Positions 24,861-33,276 of a stretch of 64,000 nt of DNA are shown here, in pieces. Below the pieces are notes generated by a model. The model saw only the letters and a list, made by a program, of their open reading frames with translations, did no database searches and was not told the origin of the DNA. The stretch covers positions 1,612,001-1,676,000 of the forward strand of contig NZ_CP121648.1 of assembly GCF_029714205.1 (NCBI RefSeq). The letters are read 5' to 3'. The position numbers and the translations under genes were made by a program. Origin of the DNA: Methylobacterium sp. CB376 (GTDB taxonomy: Bacteria > Pseudomonadota > Alphaproteobacteria > Rhizobiales > Beijerinckiaceae). Each line of letters starts with the position of its first letter. The stretch's first letter is position 1.

Positions 24861-26024
24861 ATGTTCGTCGGTTCGGCTCTCGTTGTACTTGGTCAGCTTA
24901 ATGGGCTCGGCGTTGTCCGCAGTCTGGGTGAAGCTGGGGTCAAGAGCTGCGTTGTCGATCGCAGCCGAATGGCGCCTGCACTTTGGTCGCGTCATGCACT
25001 GCCTATTGTGAGCGGCAACATGTCGGGCGAAGGTTTTGTCGAGACCCTTCTTGGCCTCGGGAAAAGCTTCAGCGAGCCGCCAGTGCTTTTTAACACGGAC
25101 GAGATGTCTGTTCTGCCGATCTCGCGCAGCCGCGACAGGCTTGCCAGCGCATTCAAGTTCCGGTTACCTGATCACGAGATCCTATGCACGCTCCAGGATA
25201 AGGCGCGCTTCCACGAATTCGCGGTGTCGCAACGGCTTCCTGTCCCTGGCACGGCACTGATTCGACGCGAGGCCGAGATCCGAGAACTGGGACGCCTCCG
25301 CTATCCGGTTGTCGTCAAGGCTGCAAACAAAGGCGCAGTCCATGCAGGCAAAATGCCCGGCCTGATTGGCTGCGCCTGCGAAGCAGAAGCTGCGTCCGTA
25401 TGCGGCAGATATTTGGAAGACTCGGAGGGCTTGGTAGTTCAGGAATGGATCGATGGCGCGGTAGACGAGATATTCTTTTGCCTTTTTTATTGCGGTAGCC
25501 CTGGCGATGCGACTGCTATGTTTACGGGGCGGAAACTCGCCAGTACTCCCCGTTTCGGGTTGACGGCGTATTGCCAAGCGGCTCCAGAAGCGGCTGGGCT
25601 CTTGGAGCCATTAACGCGAAATTTCATCGAATGCGCGAAGTATGTGGGGTTAGGTAGCGTTGAGTACAAATGGGACAGGTCAAGGAGCAAATTTCTCATC
25701 GTTGAGCCGACTGTCGGTCGTACCGACATGCAGGAAGAAATCGCGACGCTAAGTGGCGTTAACATTCCTCTGATCGCATATAGGTATGAGCGTGGGGAAG
25801 CTGCACACGTTCGCGGAGCAGTTAGTTCGGGCGTTGTCTGGAGGTCGTCATGGTTGGAGCCGCTTAGAGGAGTAAAAGCCAAAATACCCCATCAGGCGGT
25901 GGTGTATGACGGGTTTTGGCGTCGTGACGATCCGCTCCCTGGTTTCGCGAGATACGGATTTAATCTATGCAGCAGCTTGCTTAAAAAAGCTCGGAACGTT
26001 CGCATGCTCACGAGAAATAGCTGA
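24861..26024 (+). CDS. ATP-grasp family carboxylate ligase
   Basis: A 387-residue ATP-grasp enzyme. The N-terminal pre-ATP domain starts ALVVLGQLNGLGVVRSLGEA. The ATP-binding lysines lie in LRYPVVVKAANKG and the hinge in GLVVQEWIDGAVDEIFFCLF. The acidic Mg site is in SVEYKWDRSRSKFLIVEPTV with GRTDMQEEIA. Members in polysaccharide loci are thought to attach amino acids or similar groups to sugars; that is family context, not seen here. It is the last recognisable gene of the operon. Confidence 0.85.
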   Translation: MFVGSALVVLGQLNGLGVVRSLGEAGVKSCVVDRSRMAPALWSRHALPIVSGNMSGEGFVETLLGLGKSFSEPPVLFNTDEMSVLPISRSRDRLASAFKFRLPDHEILCTLQDKARFHEFAVSQRLPVPGTALIRREAEIRELGRLRYPVVVKAANKGAVHAGKMPGLIGCACEAEAASVCGRYLEDSEGLVVQEWIDGAVDEIFFCLFYCGSPGDATAMFTGRKLASTPRFGLTAYCQAAPEAAGLLEPLTRNFIECAKYVGLGSVEYKWDRSRSKFLIVEPTVGRTDMQEEIATLSGVNIPLIAYRYERGEAAHVRGAVSSGVVWRSSWLEPLRGVKAKIPHQAVVYDGFWRRDDPLPGFARYGFNLCSSLLKKARNVRMLTRNS

Positions 26025-26393
26025 GCTTGTGTTGATTGGATCCGATGGTTTGATAAGCTTGCGCGCTGTTGACCTGAGGGCCTCGGCCTTGGCTCAAGCA
26101 GTCTGCCCGTCAAGCTTGTTCACGGTCGAATTGCATCGGTCTGGTTAGAGGCTGCAGTCGGCCGAATATCGTCTCGCCATCGGGATGTGTGCGGGCGAAC
26201 CGACGGCTGAGGTTGGGTCGGGAGAAGTGAAAGGGAGCCACTTCGCCTGAACCTTGGCGGTCCAGCTTGTCAGCGCGGAGGCACCTGCTAGGTTTTGTCC
26301 TCCGGCCGGCTGCAGCACGTCAGCTCGCACCTCTCCGAAGGAATTCAAAGCGAACGGCAGGTTGATCATCGCGTTGACCGTGGAGCACACACC
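26025..26393. other. Gap after the polysaccharide operon
   Basis: About 370 bp with no supported gene. Frames on both strands are short and lack family-like patterns. No strong terminator hairpin with a T-run was noticed after the ATP-grasp stop. GGAG at about 26382 is the likely ribosome-binding site of the next small gene. Confidence 0.35.
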
Positions 26394-26729
26394 ATGGCTC
26401 ACGACTCCGATGCCACCGGCAGACTTCGGCTCAATCGATTGCGGACCCGTGCACGACGGATCGGGATCAGCATTTCAAAGGGCCGCGGCCTCAAGCGAGA
26501 CGCCTTCATGCTTTACTACACCGACTTGGACCTGCCTCTGTGCGGATGGGATGAGCACGGCCTGACGCTCAATCAAGCCGAGCACATCATCGCGATTGCC
26601 GAGCAGGCCAGAGGCACCGGATCTGCGCGCAACCTCGCGCGCAAGGAGCTGGCTGCGGTTCCCCTCGGAGCTTCAGTTGGTCCAGGCAATCTGGAGTCCT
26701 CGGTCGAGCGGGGCACGGCGTCGGTCTGA
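26394..26729 (+). CDS. Small hypothetical protein
   Basis: A 111-residue protein beginning MAHDSDATGRLRLNRLRTRA, with GGAG eight bases before the ATG. The first half, RIGISISKGRGLKRDAFMLY followed by YTDLDLPLCGWDEHGLTLNQ and AEHIIAIAEQA, resembles short rhizobial proteins with a KGRG-x-Y-x-L core and a C-terminal amphipathic helix; none has a known function. After about residue 70 the sequence is Ala/Arg-rich and may have been altered by the adjoining IS DNA. Confidence 0.45.
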   Translation: MAHDSDATGRLRLNRLRTRARRIGISISKGRGLKRDAFMLYYTDLDLPLCGWDEHGLTLNQAEHIIAIAEQARGTGSARNLARKELAAVPLGASVGPGNLESSVERGTASV

Positions 26730-27059
26730 CCAGGGGCTCGACGAGGCGGCCGCACATGCACCGCGGCAGGACCGCCGCGGCGGAGCTCCGCGCCCTCACG
26801 TCGGTGGAGTGTCGGTAGCCGGGAACACGCGGGGGGCTGCGCATGGACCGCGCGACTGATCCTCCCTCGGTTTGACGGCTCTCCCGCGCATTGCGTGGAA
26901 CGGCCGCCGTGACGTGGGTGGCCCTGGCTGATTCGCGGACGGGATGGTCCTCCGCTCATCCCTGCCGGGCTGCGCCATCGAGAGCGTCACTCGGAGCGCC
27001 GATCAACTCGTCATCCTCGCCCATGTGCGCCGCGCTCATGCTCGATGCCCGGCCGGCGG

Positions 27060-27791
27060 CACGCCCAGTTCCGCCGTTCTGCGAGCGAAGATCCGCGACG
27101 AGGGCTTCGTGCGCAACAAGGCGGTCCACCTCGCACTCGGGGTGCGGGCCGACGGAGGCAGGGAGATCCTCGGGCCGTGGATCGAGACCAACGAGGGCGT
27201 CAAGTACTGGCCGCGCGTGATGACGGAGCTGCGCAACCGCGGGGTCGAGGACATCCCGCCGGCGGTGGTCGATGGCCTGAAGGGCTTCCTGAAGGCGGTC
27301 CTCTCGGCCTTTCCGGACGCCGCAGTTCAGACCTGCATCGTGCATCTGCTGCGCCACACTCCGGACTTCACCTCCTACAAGGACCGCGAGTCCGTCGCGG
27401 CGGCGCTCCAAGGCGGTCTGCCAGGCCAGCGATGCCACAGCCGCGGGGAGGGCGCCGACGGCGTGCGGGGAGAGCGACCGGGGCCGCAAGTACGGCGCCA
27501 TCGGTCAGAGCTGGCGGCGGGTGTGGGGCGAGGTCATCCCGTTCTATGCCTTCCCGGCCGAGGGGCGCCGAATGGTCTACACGCCGAACGCCATCGAGGC
27601 TTTGAACGCCAAGCTGCGCCGGGCGGTGCGGGCCAGAGGTCGTTTTCCCTCGGACGAGGCCGCGCTGAAGCTGCTGTTCCCGGTCTTGAACCGCTCCGAA
27701 GGAGTGGAGGATGGTGCCGCGCGAGTGGGCCATGGCCGAGGCGGGGCTCGCTATTCTGGTCGGCGAGCGCTTCACACGGGCCATGGCCTGA
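27060..27791 (+). pseudogene. Degraded IS256-family transposase
   Basis: IS256 patterns appear in sequence: AKIRDEGFVRNKAVHLALGV, EILGPWIETNEGVKYWPRVM and GVEDIPPAVVDGLKGFLKAV (second catalytic Asp region), with VQTCIVHLLRHTPDFTSYKD. After a frameshift near 27415 come GAIGQSWRRVWGEVIPFYAF, TPNAIEALNAKLRRAVRARG (catalytic Glu region) and EWAMAEAGLAILVGERF, ending at the TGA at 27789-27791. The N-terminal third is missing. The end of this gene is only a few bases from the IS21 element. Confidence 0.85.
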
Positions 27792-27864
27792 GCAGGTGTC
27801 AACGGGCTTCGAACCTTCCGCAATTTCGGGCGCGCAATTTTCCTCAGATCGGCGGGCTCGGCGG

Positions 27865-28740
27865 TCAGGCGATGCCGAGGTGAGCACCTCCATTCTTGGG
27901 CGGGCGTCCGCGCCGACGCGGAGGCGGGGCGAGCGGCGGAGCCTGCAGGGCTGCCTTCGAGCGGATGTGCTCGGGCATGAGCGCGGTGTGCTGGCGCAGC
28001 CGGTAGCTTGAGCCCTCGATCTGCACCACCACGGCGTGGTGAAGCAACCGGTCCAGCAGCGCGGTCGCCACCACCGGATCGCCGAACACCTCCCCCCACT
28101 CTGCAAAGCCGCGGTTCGAGGTCAGGACCATCGCGCCCCGCTCGTAGCGCGCGTTGACGAGCTGGAAGAACAGGTTGCCCCCGCCCGGCACCACCGGCAG
28201 GTAGCCGATCTCGTCCACGATCAGCAGCGCCGGCCGGCAGAAGTAGCGGATCTTCTCGCGCAACGTTCCTTCCCGCTCGGCCCGCGCCAGCGTTCCCACA
28301 AGGTCGGCCAGGGTGGTGAAGTACACGCTGCGGCCCGCCTTCACCGCCTCGACCCCGAGGGCCACCGCCAAGTGGCTCTTGCCGGTGCCGGGCGGGCCGA
28401 GGAAGTGCAGCACCTCGCAGCGGTCCACGAAGCCCAGCTCGGCCAGGGCCAGGATGCGGGTGCGGTCGAGCGAGGGCTGGAAGGCGAAGTCGAAGCCCGA
28501 CAGCGTCTTGACCGTCGAGAGCCGCGCCATCACCAGCGCGGTCTTCACCCGCCGGCTCTCGCGTAGGCTCAGCTCCTCGCTCAGCAGGGCATCGACCGCC
28601 TCCAGCGCGCTGAGTTCGCCGCGCTCCAGCCGCCGCACGGTGGTGTCGACGATCTCCAGGGCGCGCGGCATCTTCAGCCCTACCAGCGTGGCCTTGATCC
28701 GCTCGACCAGTGGGGGGATCAGCTCGCCAGTTCCGCTCAT
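27865..28740 (-). CDS. istB: IS21 helper ATPase IstB
   Basis: A 291-residue DnaA-like AAA+ protein that assembles on target DNA and stimulates the IstA transposase. Walker A is LHFLGPPGTGKSHLAVALG at about residues 110-128, Walker B is ALLIVDEIGYLPV, and sensor I is VLTSNRGFAEWGEVF. It ends with a Pro/Arg-rich tail (PPPRRRGRPPKNGG). Length and motifs are complete. Its start overlaps the istA stop. Confidence 0.95.
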   Translation of the reverse strand: MSGTGELIPPLVERIKATLVGLKMPRALEIVDTTVRRLERGELSALEAVDALLSEELSLRESRRVKTALVMARLSTVKTLSGFDFAFQPSLDRTRILALAELGFVDRCEVLHFLGPPGTGKSHLAVALGVEAVKAGRSVYFTTLADLVGTLARAEREGTLREKIRYFCRPALLIVDEIGYLPVVPGGGNLFFQLVNARYERGAMVLTSNRGFAEWGEVFGDPVVATALLDRLLHHAVVVQIEGSSYRLRQHTALMPEHIRSKAALQAPPLAPPPRRRGRPPKNGGAHLGIA

Positions 28741-30020
28741 GCCGCGTCTCCCCGGTCGGTCCTGGGCACGCCGGCTCCCGCGAGTTGGCGGGCTACGGCG
28801 TCGTAGATGGCCAGCGGGCGACGCGCGACCTGGTCGCCGGCGCGCCTGACGACCACCGGCTCGGCAGGGTCTCGTGGCTCGGGCGGGGGAGATCGCGGCC
28901 GCCGATGGGCTGGATCGACCTGCGTCAGCCCACGCCCTTCCAGGGGCAGGTGGCAGGCAACGAGCTCACCCGCCTCGTAGATGCGGATCTGATCGGCCAG
29001 CACGTGCACCTCCAGGGCGCGGCGGCGGGTGGTGTCGGGCACGCTGTAGAGATTGCCCGCCACCGAGACGAAGCCCTCGTGGGTGACGCGCCGCTCCAGG
29101 CTGAGCACGGCTTCGTAGGGCACGGGCGGCAGCGCCCGCAGCTGGCTGCGCTCCTCCGCGAAGGCGTCGGCGACGATCCGCTTGGTCGTGGCGTGCCGGC
29201 GGGCGTTGGCCACGGTGTCGAGCCAGTGCCGCAGCTGGTCGTTCAGGTCGTCGAGGTTGCGGAACGAGCGGGCGAGGAAGAAGTCCTCGCGCAGGTAGCG
29301 GAACGGGCGCTCGACCTTGCCCTTGGTCTTGGCCCGGTAGGGACGGCAGGCGCGCGGCAGGAACCCGTAGTGGCGCGCGAGATCGAGAAGGCTGCGGTTA
29401 TAGATGACCAAGCCGTCGGGATCCTCGCCGATCACGGCGGTCTTCATGCGGTCGTAGAGGATCTCGCGCGGGGCGCCTCCAAGGGCCTGGAAGGCGGCGA
29501 TGTGGCAGCGCAGGACCGTCTGCAGATCCTGGTGGACGACGAAGCGGGCCCAGAGATAGCGCGAGTGGCCCAGCACCATCGCGAACAGCCAGACGATGCG
29601 GGTCACGCCCGGCTCGTCGGCGAAGACGACCTCGAAGCGGGCGAGGTCGACCTGGGCCTGCTCGCCCGGCGGGGTCTCGAAGCGGCGCTCGATAGGCAGA
29701 GGAGCTGAGGGGCGAAGCAGGGCCACGGCTCGCTTCACGGCGGTGTAGGCCCCTGCGAAGCCGCGCTCCTTCAACTCGCGCCAGAGACGGACGGCCGTAA
29801 GCTGCGGGTAGGCGGCCAGGCGCTCGCGCAGGTAGGGCAGGAAGGCGTCGGTGGCCCGCGCGCGGGGGGATCGCGGTCCGTAGACGGGCGGCTCGAGGCC
29901 GCGGGCGATGTACTTGGCGACGGTCTTGCGGTCGAGGCCGAGCTGGCGGGCGATGGCGGTGACCGAGAGGCCCTGCCGGTGGAGGTCCAGGATCGTCATG
30001 AGTTCCCCGAGGCTGACCAC
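28737..30020 (-). CDS. istA: IS21 transposase IstA
   Basis: A 427-residue DDE transposase. The N-terminal helix-turn-helix is GLSVTAIARQLGLDRKTVAK. The catalytic core has Asp in PPGEQAQVDLARFEVVFADE, Asp in GAPREILYDRMKTAV and Glu in RAKTKGKVERPFRYLREDFF, followed by the Mu-type C-terminal domain. I chose the GTG at 30020 (VVSLGELMTIL), which has GGGAGGGAG seven bases before it; the ATG at 29999 and one at 30089 are alternatives. The C-terminus is Arg/Pro-rich. Confidence 0.92.
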   Translation of the reverse strand: MVSLGELMTILDLHRQGLSVTAIARQLGLDRKTVAKYIARGLEPPVYGPRSPRARATDAFLPYLRERLAAYPQLTAVRLWRELKERGFAGAYTAVKRAVALLRPSAPLPIERRFETPPGEQAQVDLARFEVVFADEPGVTRIVWLFAMVLGHSRYLWARFVVHQDLQTVLRCHIAAFQALGGAPREILYDRMKTAVIGEDPDGLVIYNRSLLDLARHYGFLPRACRPYRAKTKGKVERPFRYLREDFFLARSFRNLDDLNDQLRHWLDTVANARRHATTKRIVADAFAEERSQLRALPPVPYEAVLSLERRVTHEGFVSVAGNLYSVPDTTRRRALEVHVLADQIRIYEAGELVACHLPLEGRGLTQVDPAHRRPRSPPPEPRDPAEPVVVRRAGDQVARRPLAIYDAVARQLAGAGVPRTDRGDAA

Positions 30021-30146
30021 CGCGCCGCTCCCTCCCGCCACGGGGACCAGCTTCGGTGAGACGGCCGCCGCGCGGGCATCCCGCCTCAAACAGGAGGCTC
30101 AGGGGCGGCCGGGAGGGTGGGGAAAATTGCAGGCCCACAAGTGAGG

Positions 30147-30167
30147 AGGATCCAACGCCCGCTCACA
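30147..30167 (+). repeat. 21-bp direct repeat, left copy
   Basis: The 21-base sequence starting AGGATCCAACGCCCGC and ending TCACA is repeated exactly at 30437-30457. It codes for RIQRPLT, a motif of the serine-recombinase remnant at the right copy. The copies bracket an IS1182-like transposase end. Confidence 0.85.
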
Positions 30168-30189
30168 CGAATACGCTCGGCGGGCCGGC

Positions 30190-30390
30190 GTCGAAGGCAC
30201 GATTGCCCAGGGTGTGCGGTCATCTCGGCTCCGACGGACGCCGTACTTTGGGCACGCGAAGACGCACCTTGCCCACCTGATGACGGCAGCCGCGATGAAC
30301 TTGGCACGCCTGCTGCGGTGGCTGGCGGACGAACCAAAGGCGCGAACACGGCACTCAGCCTTTGCGCGGCTGCATCAACTCGCGGCCTGA
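30190..30390 (+). pseudogene. C-terminal end of an IS1182/IS5-like transposase
   Basis: The frame ending at TGA 30388-30390 reads RTPYFGHAKTHLAHLMTAAA, MNLARLLRWLADEP and RHSAFARLHQLAA. This is the standard tail of IS1182-type DDE transposases (YxGxAKTHLQHxxTAxAxNLxR). Only the last 60 or so residues remain. Confidence 0.75.
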
Positions 30391-30436
30391 CTGAGCTGAG
30401 CCGAATTCGCCACCAATATCAGAGTGACGAAGAACC

Positions 30437-30457
30437 AGGATCCAACGCCCGCTCACA
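30437..30457 (+). repeat. 21-bp direct repeat, right copy
   Basis: Identical to 30147-30167. Both copies encode RIQRPLT in the reading of the recombinase remnant, so the repeat marks where mobile DNA separated or duplicated that gene. Confidence 0.85.
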
Positions 30458-30979
30458 GCCGCGCGCGTGGACGGCAGCAGCGAGCACGTCGAGATCGTGT
30501 GCGACTGGGCCGGTGGCGCGCAGACCCGCCACGCGCTGGTCCGGCCCGTCCGGCGGTTCGAGCAGCTGCGCGGGTGCGAGCAGGTGCTGGCCACGATCCG
30601 CGACCTGCGTGGGCAGGGCTGCTCGGCCGCGGCCATCGCCGAGCGGCTGAACGCCACCGGCTGGCGGCCGCCCAGGCGGGAGGCGTTCGACGCGTCCATG
30701 ATCCAGCGCCTGGTGTTCCGCCACGGGCTGGGCAGCGGGCGGCCGATCTGGAGCGGCAACGTCCCGCGCGAGCCCGGCGCCGAATGGACGCTGCACGAGG
30801 CGGCCAAACGGCTCGGCGTGCACCGACACACCGCCTACCGCTGGCTGCAAGAGGGGCGACTGCGGGGGCGTATGGCGGCCCGCGGGACGCAGCGCATCTG
30901 GCTCGTGCAGATGAGCGGCGACGAGCTGGACCACGTTAGAGCGGCGGCGCTGTCGCCAGGCAACAGGAACCGGACATAG
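30437..30979 (+). pseudogene. C-terminal part of a large serine recombinase
   Basis: The frame opens inside the right copy of the 21-bp repeat (RIQRPLTAARVDGSSEHVEI) and continues CDWAGGAQTRHALVRPVRRF, then IRDLRGQGCSAAAIAERLNA and MIQRLVFRHGLG. It ends in a helix-turn-helix (WTLHEAAKRLGVHRHTAYRW, LQEGRL). These are the post-catalytic segments of recombinases used by some islands. The catalytic resolvase domain is absent, so it is a fragment. Confidence 0.75.
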
Positions 30980-30987
30980 AGAGGCAG

Positions 30988-31176
30988 CATGGAAACGCAG
31001 TGGAGCAGGTGTTCGCGAAGCTCAAGGCGCTGTTGCGCAGTGCGGCCGCCCGCACGATCCCGGATCTCTGGGCGGCAATCCGGCAGGCCTTCACCTGCTT
31101 TACTCCGCAGGAATGCCGCAACTACCTCTACCTCACCTCTGCCGGATACGAAAACGACTTAGCCGTCGCGATCTGA
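30988..31176 (+). pseudogene. C-terminal end of an IS630-family transposase
   Basis: GNAVEQVFAKLKALLRSAAA followed by TIPDLWAAIRQAFTCFTPQE and CRNYL...SAGYEND is the IS630 tail. The catalytic Glu lies in NAVEQVF (usually NPIEQ). The rest of the gene is missing. It marks the left boundary of the AT-rich region that follows. Confidence 0.8.
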
Positions 31177-31292
31177 CCGGGAATAGCTCTAAATATCTCG
31201 ACCCAGATGGACCAGAGCCTCCTTTCCTGAAGCCCGCAGGCTGTCTCAGATCATCCGGCGACGGACAAGAAACGCGGCAAACAAAAAAGTTG

Positions 31293-31321
31293 TTGACGTT
31301 ATCTTGTTCTCAGCCTAAAGT
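31293..31321 (+). promoter_or_regulatory. Candidate sigma-70 promoter for the Cys-His protein genes
   Basis: TTGACG (31293-31298, five of six consensus bases) is followed after 17 bases by TAAAGT (31316-31321). This lies about 75 bases before the first gene of the unusual cluster, in DNA that becomes abruptly AT-rich. It was recognised by eye only. Confidence 0.45.
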
Positions 31322-31395
31322 TGTCAATTGCGGCTGATAGAGGACGGGTGTGGCTCATTTTTTTGTACAGTTTTTACGTACAAAGGGAGTGAGGC

Positions 31396-32352
31396 ATGGA
31401 AGATGTTCTCCGCATTCGATTCAGGCCATATGAAGAGGCAACGAGTATAGAAGACTATCTTGCCGATCTGCTAATAAAATACCATGCTAGCTATCACGAG
31501 CCTGACAGTAAATACGGCTCGATGTTTAGTCGTCAATACTTATTCGCACATACATCTTTGCCAGATTATTTGCTAGTTGTTCCAAGCAAGTGTTTTGATT
31601 GTAGTATATTTTACATAGTCAGGCATGCAGACTCGGACAATCCTGAAATAATCGGATCAAATCGTGTCAAAAATCTCAGTTTCTATTTACATAGAAACAC
31701 GATGTATCGCGGCGCCCGAATGATTTCTACAGTTGTAGACGGCGAATGGCTCGGGTACGTATTTAATGGTAAAGAATATTGCGCGAGCACACCTTCTATT
31801 GTGAATGAGAGTTTCAATCAAAGTTTGTCTGCGGAACAAGCAGTTCCGAACCCATGGAACGCAGATTACCCGGCGGAAATTTTCGCACAACCAGAGTTCG
31901 AATTGACAGGCTTGGACCCTTCGCCGGGAGGATTATCCGACCAAGCACTTCTTGTGCCCGGCAAAACCTTGGAGGGGGCTGCGAAAATGTTTTCAGAGAA
32001 ATGTAGTGGAGGAGACGAATATACAAATAATTGTGCTCACTTTCTTTCCAACGCTTTTATCAAAGCCGGCTTCACTGAGTTACGCGATATAAGAACTAAT
32101 AAGTGCATTAAGGCAAGATGTGGAACAAGTGCTAGTCGGCCGATTCGCGCGCGGAACATGTGGTGCTGGTTTCAAGCAAAAGCTAGACGCCACGAGCGCA
32201 TGGTCGAGCCAAATACGGGATTTTGGGCAGTATTCCAACATATAGAGGGCGGATACTGGGGAGGACATGTGGTTATTATCGATACAAACCGATGGAAGTA
32301 TTACGGAACAGGATGGTATTCTGAATGGGATCAGTATGCGTTCCAGTGGTAA
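31396..32352 (+). CDS. Unrecognised protein with amidase/NlpC-P60-like Cys-His motif (paralog 1)
   Basis: A 318-residue protein in clearly AT-rich DNA with a strong AAGGGAGTGAGG site before the ATG. Residues 208-224 read DEYTNNCAHFLSNAFIK, matching the D/N-C-T/A-x-F nucleophile motif (Cys213) of papain-like amidases and NlpC/P60 proteins. A second motif, GGHVVIIDTNRWKYYGTGWY, carries His291, correct for the order Cys then His. A CIKARCG motif lies between. No signal peptide is visible. The N-terminal 200 residues match nothing I know. A second protein with the same Cys-His layout follows directly, so the pair probably arose by duplication. Activity (peptidase, amidase or transferase) is unproven. 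Confidence 0.6.
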   Translation: MEDVLRIRFRPYEEATSIEDYLADLLIKYHASYHEPDSKYGSMFSRQYLFAHTSLPDYLLVVPSKCFDCSIFYIVRHADSDNPEIIGSNRVKNLSFYLHRNTMYRGARMISTVVDGEWLGYVFNGKEYCASTPSIVNESFNQSLSAEQAVPNPWNADYPAEIFAQPEFELTGLDPSPGGLSDQALLVPGKTLEGAAKMFSEKCSGGDEYTNNCAHFLSNAFIKAGFTELRDIRTNKCIKARCGTSASRPIRARNMWCWFQAKARRHERMVEPNTGFWAVFQHIEGGYWGGHVVIIDTNRWKYYGTGWYSEWDQYAFQW

Positions 32353-32503
32353 GATGCCTAATATCTCCAAGATATAGTCGCTAATTCTTGTTCCTGGTTC
32401 TCTGGTAGGCCTGACAGCACAATGGTATTAGCTCATTCATTTTTGTATATATGCGCTAACCTCATGAAGAGCCGCTACAACGAGCTAAACGGAGTTCCTA
32501 AAA

Positions 32504-33073
32504 ATGGAGCAAGACTCGCCTGTGCTGTCTCCAGCCGAATCTAAAACTATCTACCTCTCCCTCGGCATCATCTTAGATGAAAACCTTGTGTTGGTGGCAA
32601 GGAATCCCCTTCCCGAGCGTCTCCGCTACTCGTGGCCGCCGGTGAAGGCATATCTAGCATCTAATTGTTCGCCTCCAACTAACGACTGTCCAGACAATGT
32701 CTTTTCTTTAGATTGTACACACTTCGTGGCCCACGCGCTAAATAAATCCGGCGTCTTTGTAAAAGTACCGTCGGCGGATTGCGCATCAGGCCTATGCATC
32801 AGAGTGAATGATCTAGCAGCAGCATTTCATAACTCTGTCGAGGAATATCTTAACGTAACCCAGATTAGAAGCCACCAGGAGACCAGAGAGGGCGATTTCT
32901 GCTTCATACCTAGTTGGTTTGGCCTCAGCAAAGAGCACGCTATGGTTCTACACAGTCCAGCGACACCACGAGGTGCAAGAGTTTATGCGCACACAAATTC
33001 AAGATGCGGCGATTATGTGAGCTTTGAAGGCCAGTCGTGTGTTTATTACAGAATTTCCGCGGCGGCATCCTGA
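32504..33073 (+). CDS. Unrecognised protein with amidase/NlpC-P60-like Cys-His motif (paralog 2)
   Basis: A 189-residue protein with GGAG nine bases before the ATG. FSLDCTHFVAHALNKSGVFV carries the putative nucleophile Cys71. Next come a paired-Cys segment CASGLCIRVNDLAAAFHNSV and GDFCFIPSWFGLSKEHAMVL, with the putative base His145. The order and spacing parallel the upstream 318-residue protein, whose Cys region NNCAHFLSNAFIKAG is the closest match in the window. It is shorter because it lacks the long N-terminal part. The DNA is AT-rich like its neighbour. A secreted or self-processing enzyme working with the giant proteins downstream is possible but unproven. Confidence 0.6.
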   Translation: MEQDSPVLSPAESKTIYLSLGIILDENLVLVARNPLPERLRYSWPPVKAYLASNCSPPTNDCPDNVFSLDCTHFVAHALNKSGVFVKVPSADCASGLCIRVNDLAAAFHNSVEEYLNVTQIRSHQETREGDFCFIPSWFGLSKEHAMVLHSPATPRGARVYAHTNSRCGDYVSFEGQSCVYYRISAAAS

Positions 33074-33276
33074 CGTGAATTAACGTTGTGCCTCCGCGTC
33101 GTAGTAAGTTCAAAAGTTACCAATAGCCGAGTACGCGTGCGCTAATCACGCTGCCCAGGCGGGCCCGCACTGCCCCATATTTGCCGCCGTTTGAGACGTA
33201 GCGGTACCTCTTCGGTTCTATGTCGGTCAGACTGCAGCGAACTACTGCTGGAGAACGGTGAGAAGCGAGGCACCAG

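Larger units (their letters stand above)
27824..30139 (-). mobile_element. IS21-family insertion sequence
   Basis: GGGCGCGCAATTTTCC at 27828-27843 is matched in inverse orientation by GGAAAATTGCAGGCCC at 30121-30136, 14 of 16 bases identical. The two genes inside, istA then istB on the minus strand with an ATGA overlap, are complete. The exact outer ends and target duplication could not be fixed by eye. It lies between an IS256 remnant and a serine-recombinase/IS1182 remnant. Confidence 0.8.
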
